Shown here piece after piece: positions 1 to 5,335 of a stretch of DNA of 5,335 nucleotides. The notes beneath the pieces were generated by a model. That model made no database searches and was not told where the DNA came from. It saw only the letters and a program-made list of their open reading frames with translations. Within the stretch, counting starts at the first letter, position 1. Each line of letters begins with the position of its first letter. Source of the stretch: Propionibacteriaceae bacterium (GTDB lineage Bacteria > Actinomycetota > Actinomycetes > Propionibacteriales > Propionibacteriaceae); assembly GCA_031262845.1 (NCBI GenBank), contig JAISGZ010000088.1:1-5335 (forward strand), read 5' to 3'. A program made the position numbers and the translations under genes.

Positions 1-305
1 CCCGGTTACTCGACGACTGCTCCCGCTTGGTCTACAACGCCTCCGGCGAACGGCTCGAACAGATCAGCTCTTCAGCAGCGGCGGCCGCACCGGGTGCCTC
101 GGTGGTCGTTCTCGTGACTGGCGTTCAGCCATCGGCTAGACAGTTACGCCACTGCCTCAACCGTTTCTCTCTCAATACCGTTGGTGTGGTCTTGCGCTGT
201 CAGGCCGGGGCTCAACTCAGTCGGGGAAAGATCGGCCAAGCCACGGTGCTGACGATTGGCCAACTTGATGATTTACCACCAGCCTTGCGGACGGTGGGAA
301 GCTGA
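1..305 (+). CDS. DUF58 domain-containing protein, C-terminal fragment (5' end outside window)
   Basis: The reading frame is open from base 3 to the TGA at 303-305, giving about 100 residues with no clear internal start; it therefore most likely continues from upstream. The visible part alternates hydrophobic strands and helices: an Ala-rich helix ending in APGASVVVLVTG, then a predicted strand NTVGVVLRC, and a final ATVLTIGQLDDLPPALRTV. This strand-helix layout and the closing 'LTIG.LDDLP..LR' resemble the C-terminal von Willebrand A-like half of actinobacterial DUF58 proteins. That family usually has two N-terminal membrane helices, which would lie upstream. The biochemical role of DUF58 is not established; these genes typically sit beside a MoxR AAA+ ATPase and a transglutaminase-like membrane protein, and the latter does follow here after one base. 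Identification rests on the tail plus the neighbour, so it is moderate. Confidence 0.62.
   Translation, partial: RLLDDCSRLVYNASGERLEQISSSAAAAAPGASVVVLVTGVQPSARQLRHCLNRFSLNTVGVVLRCQAGAQLSRGKIGQATVLTIGQLDDLPPALRTVGS
296..301 (+). promoter_or_regulatory. Ribosome-binding site deciding the start of the transglutaminase-like gene
   Basis: GGGAAG ends five bases before the ATG at 307. It lies inside the last codons of the preceding gene, whose TGA ends at 305. In-frame alternatives at TTG 256 and ATG 268 would extend the protein by 17 or 13 residues deep into the DUF58 tail and have no better purine tract, so ATG 307 is preferred. Confidence 0.5.
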
Positions 306-306
306 C

Positions 307-2898
307 ATGAACGCCAACCGGCCTCGTCGTGAAAATCTGGGTCAAGATCAAAATCCGAACCAAGTTTCGTCCGTTAGCTCTACCAGCGGACCGACCACGT
401 TACCGGCCCGGTCGGTGCCGGCCCGGGCCCAGCTCCGGCCGCGGGCTCTGACTTGGCCAGGTTTGATTGATGGCCTGGTGGTGGTCGTGCTGTTGGGTTG
501 TGGTCTGGTGGGCTTCCAGCCGGTCTTCGGCGATCTTTCGTGGCTCGCCCCAGCCCTGGGCGGTCTGGTGGCCGGATTAGCGGTGGCTTGGTTGGGGGCA
601 TGGCGCCGTTGGCCGACTGGTTTGGTCGGTTTGGCGACTGTTATTGCTTATCTTCTAGCTGGGGCCAGTGCTTTGCCGCGGGATGCCCTCGGTGGTGTGA
701 TCCCGTCAGCTCAGACGCTCCAACAGTTGCTGTTGGGCGCGGTAACGGTATGGCGGGATTTTTTGACGGCGGTGCCACCGGTAGGTGCCTTCCCTGAGTT
801 AGCTGTGGCACCTTATTTGACGGCCTTGCTGGGTGCGGTCCTGGCGGGCAGCGCCGCCTGGCGGGCCAAGCGGCCGGCTTGGACGTTGTTGCCCGTGGCC
901 ATCGTGGTTACCGGTGTCATCGCTTGGGGGGCCGATACCGCTTTCCAGCCCGTCATCCAGGGCTTGCTGCTCGTGCTGGTAGCCCTGACGTGGTTGGCTT
1001 GGCGCCGCCGGTCGAGGATCGCGGCCAGCGGTTTGGCCACCACGGGTTCTGAGGGACTGTCACGCCGTTGGGTTCGACCGCTGCGGGACAGTGTCATGGT
1101 GTTGGGCGCGGCTGTCCTCGTGGCCGGTGCGGTCGGCTGGACGCAGTTGGATGATTTGCCCCGGCGAGTGGCCCGCCAACAGATCACGCCGCCGCTCAAT
1201 TTGCGGGCTTGGGCCAGTCCCTTGATGGATTTCCGGTCGCTCGTCGAGCTACCCACCGATACCGCCCTGTTCACTGTCGATAACTGGCCGACCGATTCTG
1301 GCCAAGAGCCGAACTACCGCCTGCGGCTAGGGGTAATGGATAGCTACGACGGGCTGGTTTATAACGCTTCGGGGTCGTATTTCCGGGTTGGTCCAGAACT
1401 GACTTTTTCTGCCACCGAGCCAGTTGGCAACCCCATTTCCGTAACCATTGAGGTCGACGATTACGACGGTGTCTGGGTGCCGGGGCTGAGCCAGTTGACC
1501 GAGGTCCAGTTCGCTGGTGACCGGGCCTTGGCGCTGACCGAAGACCTGTACCACAACGCTGAGGCTGATGCTCTGATTGACCCGGCCGGACTCACCCAGG
1601 GCGACCGTTACCGAGTTGATTCCATCGTGCCGACGCTGACAGCTGAGGACGTGGACGGTCACAGTCCGGGGCTGCCAGGAGGCCAAAGGATGCCGGCCTT
1701 ACCGGCTGGGGCGGTGTCTGATGTCGTCACCGATCAAGCCAACCGCATGGTCGGCGAGGCCCGTGACGACGTCAGTCGGATTGAGGCGATTGTCACGCAC
1801 TTATCGGCTCGGGGATGGTTCTCTCATGGTCTGGAGGGACAGACCAAGTCGTTACCCGGGCACTCGTCTGGCCGGATCGCTGACTTGCTGGCTGACCCTG
1901 ACTTGATGATTGGTGACGATGAGCAATACGCCGTCGCGGCGGCTCTCATGTTGCGCCAATTGGGTTTGCCGGCTCGGGTGGTCATGGGGTTCTATCCGGA
2001 CGAAAAGTCAATCCCGATCAAAGACGGTACCTGGACAGTGACCAGCAATGATGTCCACGCCTGGATCGAGGTGCCCTTCGAAGGCCTGGGCTGGGTTGTC
2101 TACAATCCGGTGCCGCCGGAGGACCAAGAGCCCATCGAACAGACACCGCAGTCGCGCACCGATCCCAAACCCCAGATCTTGCAACCGCCTCCGCCGCCCG
2201 ATGATTTGGAAGCTGAAGAACCGGAAAACGTACCGGAAGAACGCAACGAGGAAGAAAATAACCTCTATGGGATCAACTGGCAGTTAGTGCTGAGAATTGT
2301 GGCCCTGATCGGCCTACCACTGCTGGTTCTCTTGGGTCCGCCGCTGCTCATTTTGGCCCTGAAATGGCGTCGGCGACGGCAGCGTGGGCTGGCGCAAGAT
2401 CCGGCTGAACGCGTGGTTGGCGGTTGGCAGGAAGTGCTCGACCGGGCGGCCGATTTAGGGGCGGTGGTGCCGCGCGGCGCGACCCGGAGTCAAACCGCCC
2501 AGTCGGTTGGCCGTTATGTGGCCGATTTGAACGCTCACCGGCCTGGGCCCGCCGAGACGGCTGCTCCGGCTCACGGCGTCGACGGTCAGGCTAGCGGTAA
2601 CCCGGTCGCCCGCTTGAGCCAGGTCGCGCCCGCTTCAGCTCAGGCGGTGGCCCCCGATGGTGAACAGTCGGCCTGGCCACAACGATTGGGTCGTTTAGCC
2701 GCCCAGGCTGATGAGGCGGTCTTTGCCGCCCAACTACCGACCGCCCAGCAGGCCCAGAGCTACTGGGATGAGGCCGGGAACGTTAGCCAAGACTTGCTGT
2801 TGGTCGTTGGGCCGGGGCGGCGTTGGCGAACCCGATTGGCCTTGACGTCATTGCGACGTCGGCCAAAACCGACGGTTGAGGTGGACAAACCACGATGA
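307..2898 (+). CDS. TgpA-like transglutaminase-like membrane protein, probable pseudoenzyme
   Basis: A polytopic membrane protein of 863 residues. After a polar cytoplasmic N-terminus (1-50) come about seven hydrophobic segments (roughly 53-70, 78-99, 103-122, 166-184, 191-209, 215-232, 262-278). A large, probably extracytoplasmic region (about 280-655) follows, then one membrane segment (about 659-686), an Arg-rich stop-transfer stretch and a cytoplasmic tail resembling DUF4129 (conserved-looking blocks at 700-740 and 790-822, joined by an Ala/Pro linker). The transglutaminase-like core is at about 485-605: GDDEQYA (536-542), LGLPARVVMGF (552-562), VHAWIEV (583-589) and GLGWVVYNPVP (593-603). 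Papain-like transglutaminases need Cys-His-Asp; here Asp538 sits at the Cys position, His584 is kept, and Asn600 replaces the usual Asp, so catalysis by the normal mechanism is unlikely. Pro-rich (618-631) and acidic (632-651) stretches lie before the last membrane helix. It is probably cotranscribed with the DUF58 gene upstream and overlaps the FHA gene downstream. The family assignment is strong; the function is unknown. Confidence 0.9.
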   Translation: MNANRPRRENLGQDQNPNQVSSVSSTSGPTTLPARSVPARAQLRPRALTWPGLIDGLVVVVLLGCGLVGFQPVFGDLSWLAPALGGLVAGLAVAWLGAWRRWPTGLVGLATVIAYLLAGASALPRDALGGVIPSAQTLQQLLLGAVTVWRDFLTAVPPVGAFPELAVAPYLTALLGAVLAGSAAWRAKRPAWTLLPVAIVVTGVIAWGADTAFQPVIQGLLLVLVALTWLAWRRRSRIAASGLATTGSEGLSRRWVRPLRDSVMVLGAAVLVAGAVGWTQLDDLPRRVARQQITPPLNLRAWASPLMDFRSLVELPTDTALFTVDNWPTDSGQEPNYRLRLGVMDSYDGLVYNASGSYFRVGPELTFSATEPVGNPISVTIEVDDYDGVWVPGLSQLTEVQFAGDRALALTEDLYHNAEADALIDPAGLTQGDRYRVDSIVPTLTAEDVDGHSPGLPGGQRMPALPAGAVSDVVTDQANRMVGEARDDVSRIEAIVTHLSARGWFSHGLEGQTKSLPGHSSGRIADLLADPDLMIGDDEQYAVAAALMLRQLGLPARVVMGFYPDEKSIPIKDGTWTVTSNDVHAWIEVPFEGLGWVVYNPVPPEDQEPIEQTPQSRTDPKPQILQPPPPPDDLEAEEPENVPEERNEEENNLYGINWQLVLRIVALIGLPLLVLLGPPLLILALKWRRRRQRGLAQDPAERVVGGWQEVLDRAADLGAVVPRGATRSQTAQSVGRYVADLNAHRPGPAETAAPAHGVDGQASGNPVARLSQVAPASAQAVAPDGEQSAWPQRLGRLAAQADEAVFAAQLPTAQQAQSYWDEAGNVSQDLLLVVGPGRRWRTRLALTSLRRRPKPTVEVDKPR
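2895..2898 (+). other. ATGA stop/start overlap coupling transglutaminase-like and FHA genes
   Basis: The ATG of the FHA gene (2895-2897) shares bases with the TGA (2896-2898) of the upstream gene. A purine-rich GAGGTGG at 2878-2884, ten bases upstream, can serve as the ribosome-binding site. The arrangement suggests coupled translation by termination-reinitiation. Confidence 0.75.
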
Positions 2899-3716
2899 CC
2901 GAAATGGTGATGTGCCAACGCTGTGGTCAGCCCGTAGCGACGGGCGCGCCGTATTGTCCACGCTGTGGGCAGCCGGTGTTGCGCCGGTCGGTGCCGCCAC
3001 CGCTCACCCCAGTTTCCGGTCCAGCCGGGCCGCCGATGGGTCCGGTTGTGGTTGCCACACCGCCGGTGCCGGCGGCTCCAGCCCCGGCGGTGTCCGGTCC
3101 CAGACCGGCCTTGATTACCTCAGTGCCAGGCGTTAGCCTGCGGCCGCCGGCGCCCTCAACGGTCCCCACCCGATCGGCCAATCGGCCGATGATCGCGGCC
3201 GTGCCATCACAGTCCAGCTCACCGCCCCCCGGCCTAGCTTCCCAAGCCGGGCCGATCATCGCGGCCGTGCCCTCATTACCGGGAGCTAACCCGTCACCAC
3301 CGCTAGTCCCGAGTCCGGATGTGGATCAGACTCGCTTGTCGGTGCGGCCGGACGGTCCGGCTGCGCCCTTGCCGGAGCCAGTTGCGCAGGTACTTGTGCT
3401 GGTAATCAGTGATGGCCAGCGCGTACCGGCGACGGGCCCGGGTTTGATTGGTCGCAACCCACCTCGACGAGACCCAGCCGTCACGGTCATTGCTGTCAAC
3501 GATCCGAGCCAGTCGATTTCAAAAACTCATCTCGAGTATGGCTTGGCCGACGGCCGCTTATGGGTCAAAGACCGTGGCTCAACCAACGGTTCGCGCTGGC
3601 TGCGGCCAGGCCAACCGCCGGTGCCACTGGCGCCCGGCGAAGCCGTCTTCGTCAGCCCCGGCGAGACCATTGAGTTTGGTCAGTGCCAGTGCCAGGTCGA
3701 GTGGGGGAGCGCATGA
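2895..3716 (+). CDS. Zinc-ribbon and FHA-domain protein (phosphothreonine-binding adaptor)
   Basis: A predicted soluble cytoplasmic protein of 273 residues. Residues 1-28 form a short zinc ribbon with two CxxC knuckles (C7/C10 and C21/C24, each followed by GQPV). A long Pro/Ala/Ser-rich, probably disordered linker covers about 30-160. The FHA domain covers about 166-270 with the expected signature: GRNP (186-189), SISKTH (207-212, with the conserved Ser209 and His212; Lys stands where Arg is common) and DRGSTNG (226-232). FHA domains bind phosphothreonine peptides, so the protein should recognise a partner phosphorylated by a Ser/Thr kinase. A DVDQTRL segment (142-148) some twenty residues before the domain is a candidate phosphorylation site (inference). 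Three related motifs of the form P-x-I-x-x-V-P (near 71-79, 98-105 and 120-127) repeat in the linker. The start is fixed by the ATGA overlap and by the complete zinc ribbon; the downstream phosphatase gene overlaps it by four bases, so both are likely made together. Its ligand is unknown. Confidence 0.92.
   Translation: MTEMVMCQRCGQPVATGAPYCPRCGQPVLRRSVPPPLTPVSGPAGPPMGPVVVATPPVPAAPAPAVSGPRPALITSVPGVSLRPPAPSTVPTRSANRPMIAAVPSQSSSPPPGLASQAGPIIAAVPSLPGANPSPPLVPSPDVDQTRLSVRPDGPAAPLPEPVAQVLVLVISDGQRVPATGPGLIGRNPPRRDPAVTVIAVNDPSQSISKTHLEYGLADGRLWVKDRGSTNGSRWLRPGQPPVPLAPGEAVFVSPGETIEFGQCQCQVEWGSA
3184..3275 (+). repeat. Imperfect 26-bp direct repeat, 66-bp spacing, in the FHA-protein linker
   Basis: Copies at 3184-3209 and 3250-3275 share GGCCGAT(G/C)ATCGCGGCCGTGCC(A/C)TCA, with two mismatches in 26 bases. 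The spacing is exactly 22 codons, so both copies encode P-(M/I)-I-A-A-V-P-S. A weaker protein-level relative (ALITSVPG) lies just before. This looks like a partial in-frame duplication in a disordered linker. Confidence 0.8.
3703..3709 (+). promoter_or_regulatory. Ribosome-binding site of the PP2C gene
   Basis: GGGGGAG lies within the last codons of the FHA gene, only three bases before the ATG at 3713. Spacing is short, but the tract is the strongest purine run nearby and supports ATG 3713 over the in-frame upstream alternative at 3683, which would bury the start further inside the FHA gene. Confidence 0.5.
3713..3716 (+). other. ATGA stop/start overlap coupling FHA and PP2C genes
   Basis: The phosphatase ATG (3713-3715) overlaps the FHA-gene TGA (3714-3716). 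This is the second four-base overlap in a row and again points to coupled translation, here of a phosphothreonine reader with a phosphatase. Confidence 0.75.
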
Positions 3717-4777
3717 ACGAAGTCAAGTTGACCAGCGTCGAGTCGCCTCTCCTGACTGAGTCAACCTCACCTCGTTTGGTCGGTGCGACCGGTGTCAGCG
3801 GCACTCTTCAGTCACCATCGGCTCAGTCACCATCGACGCCACTGGGTGCCAGTCTGCCCGGGCAAGAACCGGACCAGCCAGCCGATTGGTCGAGCTGTCC
3901 GCCTCGTCTTCACAACCACCGTTGGGGATCGCTGGAATTGTCGTGGGCCGCTGTTTCGGTGGCGGGAAATCACCGTCCCACCAATCAGGATGCGGTGGTA
4001 GCTGCCCCTCCGGTCTTCGTCGTCGCCGATGGCATGGGTGGTCACCAATTCGGTGAACAGGCCAGTGCCGCTGTTGTCGCCGCTATGACACCTCTGATCG
4101 GTCGCCGCGATCTCACCGTGGAATCGATTCGGCAGGCTCTTGACTGGGCGCAGCAGGAGATCGATCAGTTGACGGTGAGAGCTTCAACCGGTCAATCCCG
4201 GCCGGCCAACCGGACCATTCGGACAGCTGGTGCGACCGTGGCTGGGTTGGTGTTGGTTCGGCAAGATGACCAGTGGCAGTGGTTGGTCGTGAATGTGGGC
4301 GACTGCCGGGTTTACCGGTTGACCGAGGACGACTGTGAACAGATCACAGTCGATCACACCGAAGTCCAGGAACTCCTTGATCAGGGGGCGATTAGCCCAG
4401 CTGAAGTGGCCCTTCATCCCCGTCGTCACGTGGTCACGCGAGCGCTCGGAGCAGGTTCTGAAGCCGAGCCCGACTACTGGCTGTTGGCACCAGGCGGCCG
4501 GGAGCGATGGTTGATCTGTTCGGATGGTCTCAGCGGTGAACTCCCGGCCGACGTCGTAGCGGCGGCTCTGGAGTACGACGGCGAGGCTGACCAGGCAGCG
4601 ACGGCTCTATTGGCGGCAGCTTTACGGTCGCGCGGTCGGGACAATGTCTCTATCATTGTCGTCGACGCCGTCTTCGATCCCACCACGCCTGCGGTTCCAC
4701 CACTGAGCCGGGACAGTCGGATGGGAACGGCTCAGCCCTGTTCTTCCAGGTCAGCGCGAACTGTTCCCAGAATCTGA
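3713..4777 (+). CDS. PP2C-family (PPM) serine/threonine protein phosphatase
   Basis: A 354-residue metal-dependent phosphatase that should remove phosphate from Ser/Thr residues of proteins. The PP2C domain spans about 75-320 and carries the family motifs in order: GNHRPTNQD (85-93), VVADGMGG (103-110), a TAGATVAGLVL core strand region (171-181), NVGDCRVYRL (194-203), VDHTEVQELLDQGAI (213-227), TRALG (242-246), ICSDGLSG (268-275) and GRDNVSIIVVDA (308-319). Asp106, Gly107, Asp271 and Asp310 are the expected metal ligands, and Arg88 the likely phosphate-contact Arg, so the enzyme looks active. Unlike PstP-type phosphatases it has no membrane segment: only a Ser/Thr-rich low-complexity N-terminal extension (1-74) and a short polar tail (321-354). 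It is probably cytoplasmic. Its place after the FHA gene suggests it resets phosphorylation read by that protein or by the next gene product; no kinase is visible here. Confidence 0.95.
   Translation: MNEVKLTSVESPLLTESTSPRLVGATGVSGTLQSPSAQSPSTPLGASLPGQEPDQPADWSSCPPRLHNHRWGSLELSWAAVSVAGNHRPTNQDAVVAAPPVFVVADGMGGHQFGEQASAAVVAAMTPLIGRRDLTVESIRQALDWAQQEIDQLTVRASTGQSRPANRTIRTAGATVAGLVLVRQDDQWQWLVVNVGDCRVYRLTEDDCEQITVDHTEVQELLDQGAISPAEVALHPRRHVVTRALGAGSEAEPDYWLLAPGGRERWLICSDGLSGELPADVVAAALEYDGEADQAATALLAAALRSRGRDNVSIIVVDAVFDPTTPAVPPLSRDSRMGTAQPCSSRSARTVPRI
3808..3837 (+). repeat. 15-bp tandem duplication in the PP2C N-terminal extension
   Basis: Two adjacent 15-base units starting TCAGTCACCATCG (3808-3822 and 3823-3837) are identical over their first 13 bases. 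They encode QSPSA-QSPST (residues 33-42) in the disordered extension, and the period of five codons keeps the frame. Confidence 0.85.
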
Positions 4778-4778
4778 T

Positions 4779-4785
4779 GAAGGAG
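4779..4785 (+). promoter_or_regulatory. Strong ribosome-binding site of the last gene
   Basis: GAAGGAG in the 15-base gap after the phosphatase stop sits seven bases before the ATG at 4793. Sequence and spacing are close to ideal and fix this start. The gap has no room for a terminator or a separate promoter. Confidence 0.85.
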
Positions 4786-4792
4786 TCCTACG

Positions 4793-5335
4793 ATGACGCG
4801 GTACTTCAGCGGTGATGGTTATGGGTTGGTCTCCGGCCTGGTTTTAGCTCTCCTGCCCGCTGACACCGAGATCAGCCAACTCAACCGACTGTGGGATGGA
4901 CTGAGCGGGCAACCAGAACTGACGGACCTCTTGCAAGCGCTCACCAGTCAGCGGTCGAAGACGTGGCCCGGTTGGCCGGCTTTTGCCCTGGTGATGCGGG
5001 AGGACAATGGGGGTTTGAGATTAGTCGTGCGGGGCGCTTGCCAGGTGCGTGTGACAACTGCCACGGGGGAACAGGTTTTTGATGGCCGGTCGGTCACGAC
5101 CTGGCGCGAAGACACGGTGTCAGAGCCACTTCGGGTGTGTTTGACGGCCGTCGACGGGCCAGTTGGCGGAGATGGTTTGCCGGTGGCCTGTGGGATCGTG
5201 CGGACGTCCCGGCTCGAAACTGATTGGCTCGAAACTGATTGGACGGGCGAACCGCTTCAGCGGAGCGCCGCTAAGCCGTCGCAAGCCGCTGTGAAACCAG
5301 CGCTGGACGAACCTGCCTTCGTGGTCAAGCCGGTC
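4793..5335 (+). CDS. Probable N-terminal part of an actinobacterial FHA-type protein (3' end outside window)
   Basis: An open frame of 181 codons running off the window, beginning MTRYFSGDGYGLVSG and lacking any stop. The first 125 residues or so look like a compact alpha/beta domain: GLVLALLPAD (15-24), a helix including LNRLWDGLSG (30-39), then FALVMREDNGGLRLVVRGACQVRVTT (64-89) and a strand-rich DGRSVTTWRED region (97-107). This order (a 'value/LLP' strand, a helix, 'F.LV...G..LVVRG', then '.DG...TTW') recalls the N-terminal region of actinobacterial proteins that carry an FHA domain further downstream, and the operon context agrees. No FHA motif is present within the window, so that part is inference. 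From about residue 141 the chain becomes a polar linker with a duplicated LETDW. No signal peptide or membrane helix is seen. It follows the phosphatase by 15 bases and has its own strong ribosome-binding site. Confidence 0.7.
   Translation, partial: MTRYFSGDGYGLVSGLVLALLPADTEISQLNRLWDGLSGQPELTDLLQALTSQRSKTWPGWPAFALVMREDNGGLRLVVRGACQVRVTTATGEQVFDGRSVTTWREDTVSEPLRVCLTAVDGPVGGDGLPVACGIVRTSRLETDWLETDWTGEPLQRSAAKPSQAAVKPALDEPAFVVKPV
5211..5242 (+). repeat. Perfect 15-bp tandem duplication in the last gene
   Basis: GGCTCGAAACTGATT occurs twice back to back (5211-5225 and 5226-5240), followed by GG that begins a third copy. It encodes LETDW-LETDW (residues 141-150) in frame. The lack of any mismatch suggests a recent slippage or unequal-exchange event. 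Confidence 0.95.

Noticed and set aside
256..306. Upstream TTG start that would add 17 residues to the transglutaminase-like protein
   Set aside because: It would overlap the DUF58 gene by 50 bases; the added residues look like an out-of-frame reading of the DUF58 tail, and ATG 307 has a properly spaced purine tract.
813..1274. Antisense open frame of 153 codons opposite the membrane-helix region of the transglutaminase-like gene
   Set aside because: Its composition (Arg/Ala/Thr-rich, no recognisable motif) is that expected from the reverse of a GC-rich gene, and the + strand frame has clear membrane segments and family motifs.
1327..1686. Antisense open frame of 119 codons opposite the start of the extracytoplasmic domain
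   Set aside because: No recognisable domain, no convincing ribosome-binding site, and it lies wholly within a well-supported gene on the other strand.
3173..3190. Inverted repeat ATCGGCC-AATC-GGCCGAT resembling a hairpin
   Set aside because: A 7-bp stem inside coding sequence made of common GGCC/CGAT words, with no T-run after it; neither a terminator nor a supported regulatory element.
2927..3259. Gly-rich antisense open frame opposite the FHA-protein linker
   Set aside because: Its Gly/Thr runs are the reverse complement of the Pro/Ala/Ser linker codons; a shadow frame.
4778..4792. Possible promoter or terminator between the phosphatase and the last gene
   Set aside because: Only 15 bases, taken up by the ribosome-binding site; no hairpin or promoter elements fit.

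Overview
The window is a GC-rich, gene-dense segment from a high-GC Gram-positive bacterium (Actinomycetota). This rests on the G/C-ending codons, the order DUF58 / transglutaminase-like membrane protein / FHA / PP2C / FHA-type protein, and the Pro/Ala-rich linkers, all typical of that phylum. Leu is often encoded by TTG, so it is not an extreme-GC streptomycete. Genus cannot be read from the sequence.

All supported genes lie on the + strand and are packed like one operon: (1) the 3' end of a DUF58-family protein (1-305); (2) a complete 863-residue TgpA-like membrane protein with an extracytoplasmic transglutaminase-like domain (307-2898); (3) a 273-residue zinc-ribbon plus FHA-domain protein (2895-3716); (4) a 354-residue soluble PP2C-type Ser/Thr phosphatase (3713-4777); (5) the first 181 codons of a protein resembling the N-terminal region of actinobacterial FHA-domain proteins (4793 to the window end). 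Genes 1/2 are separated by one base, 2/3 and 3/4 overlap by the four bases ATGA, and 4/5 are 15 bases apart with a good ribosome-binding site. There is no gene-free stretch above 15 bases, and I see no promoter, terminator, RNA gene, mobile element or CRISPR array.

The inferred logic is an envelope-plus-phosphosignalling cassette. DUF58 and TgpA-like proteins usually travel with a MoxR AAA+ ATPase (expected upstream, not visible). The FHA protein would bind phosphothreonine, and the PP2C phosphatase would remove phosphates placed by a Ser/Thr kinase, which is not in the window. The most notable points are: the transglutaminase-like domain lacks the catalytic Cys (Asp538 in its place) and has Asn600 where the triad Asp is expected, so it looks like a pseudoenzyme; a DxDQTRL motif precedes the FHA domain and could be an intramolecular phospho-switch; and three short in-frame duplications sit in the linkers of three successive genes.
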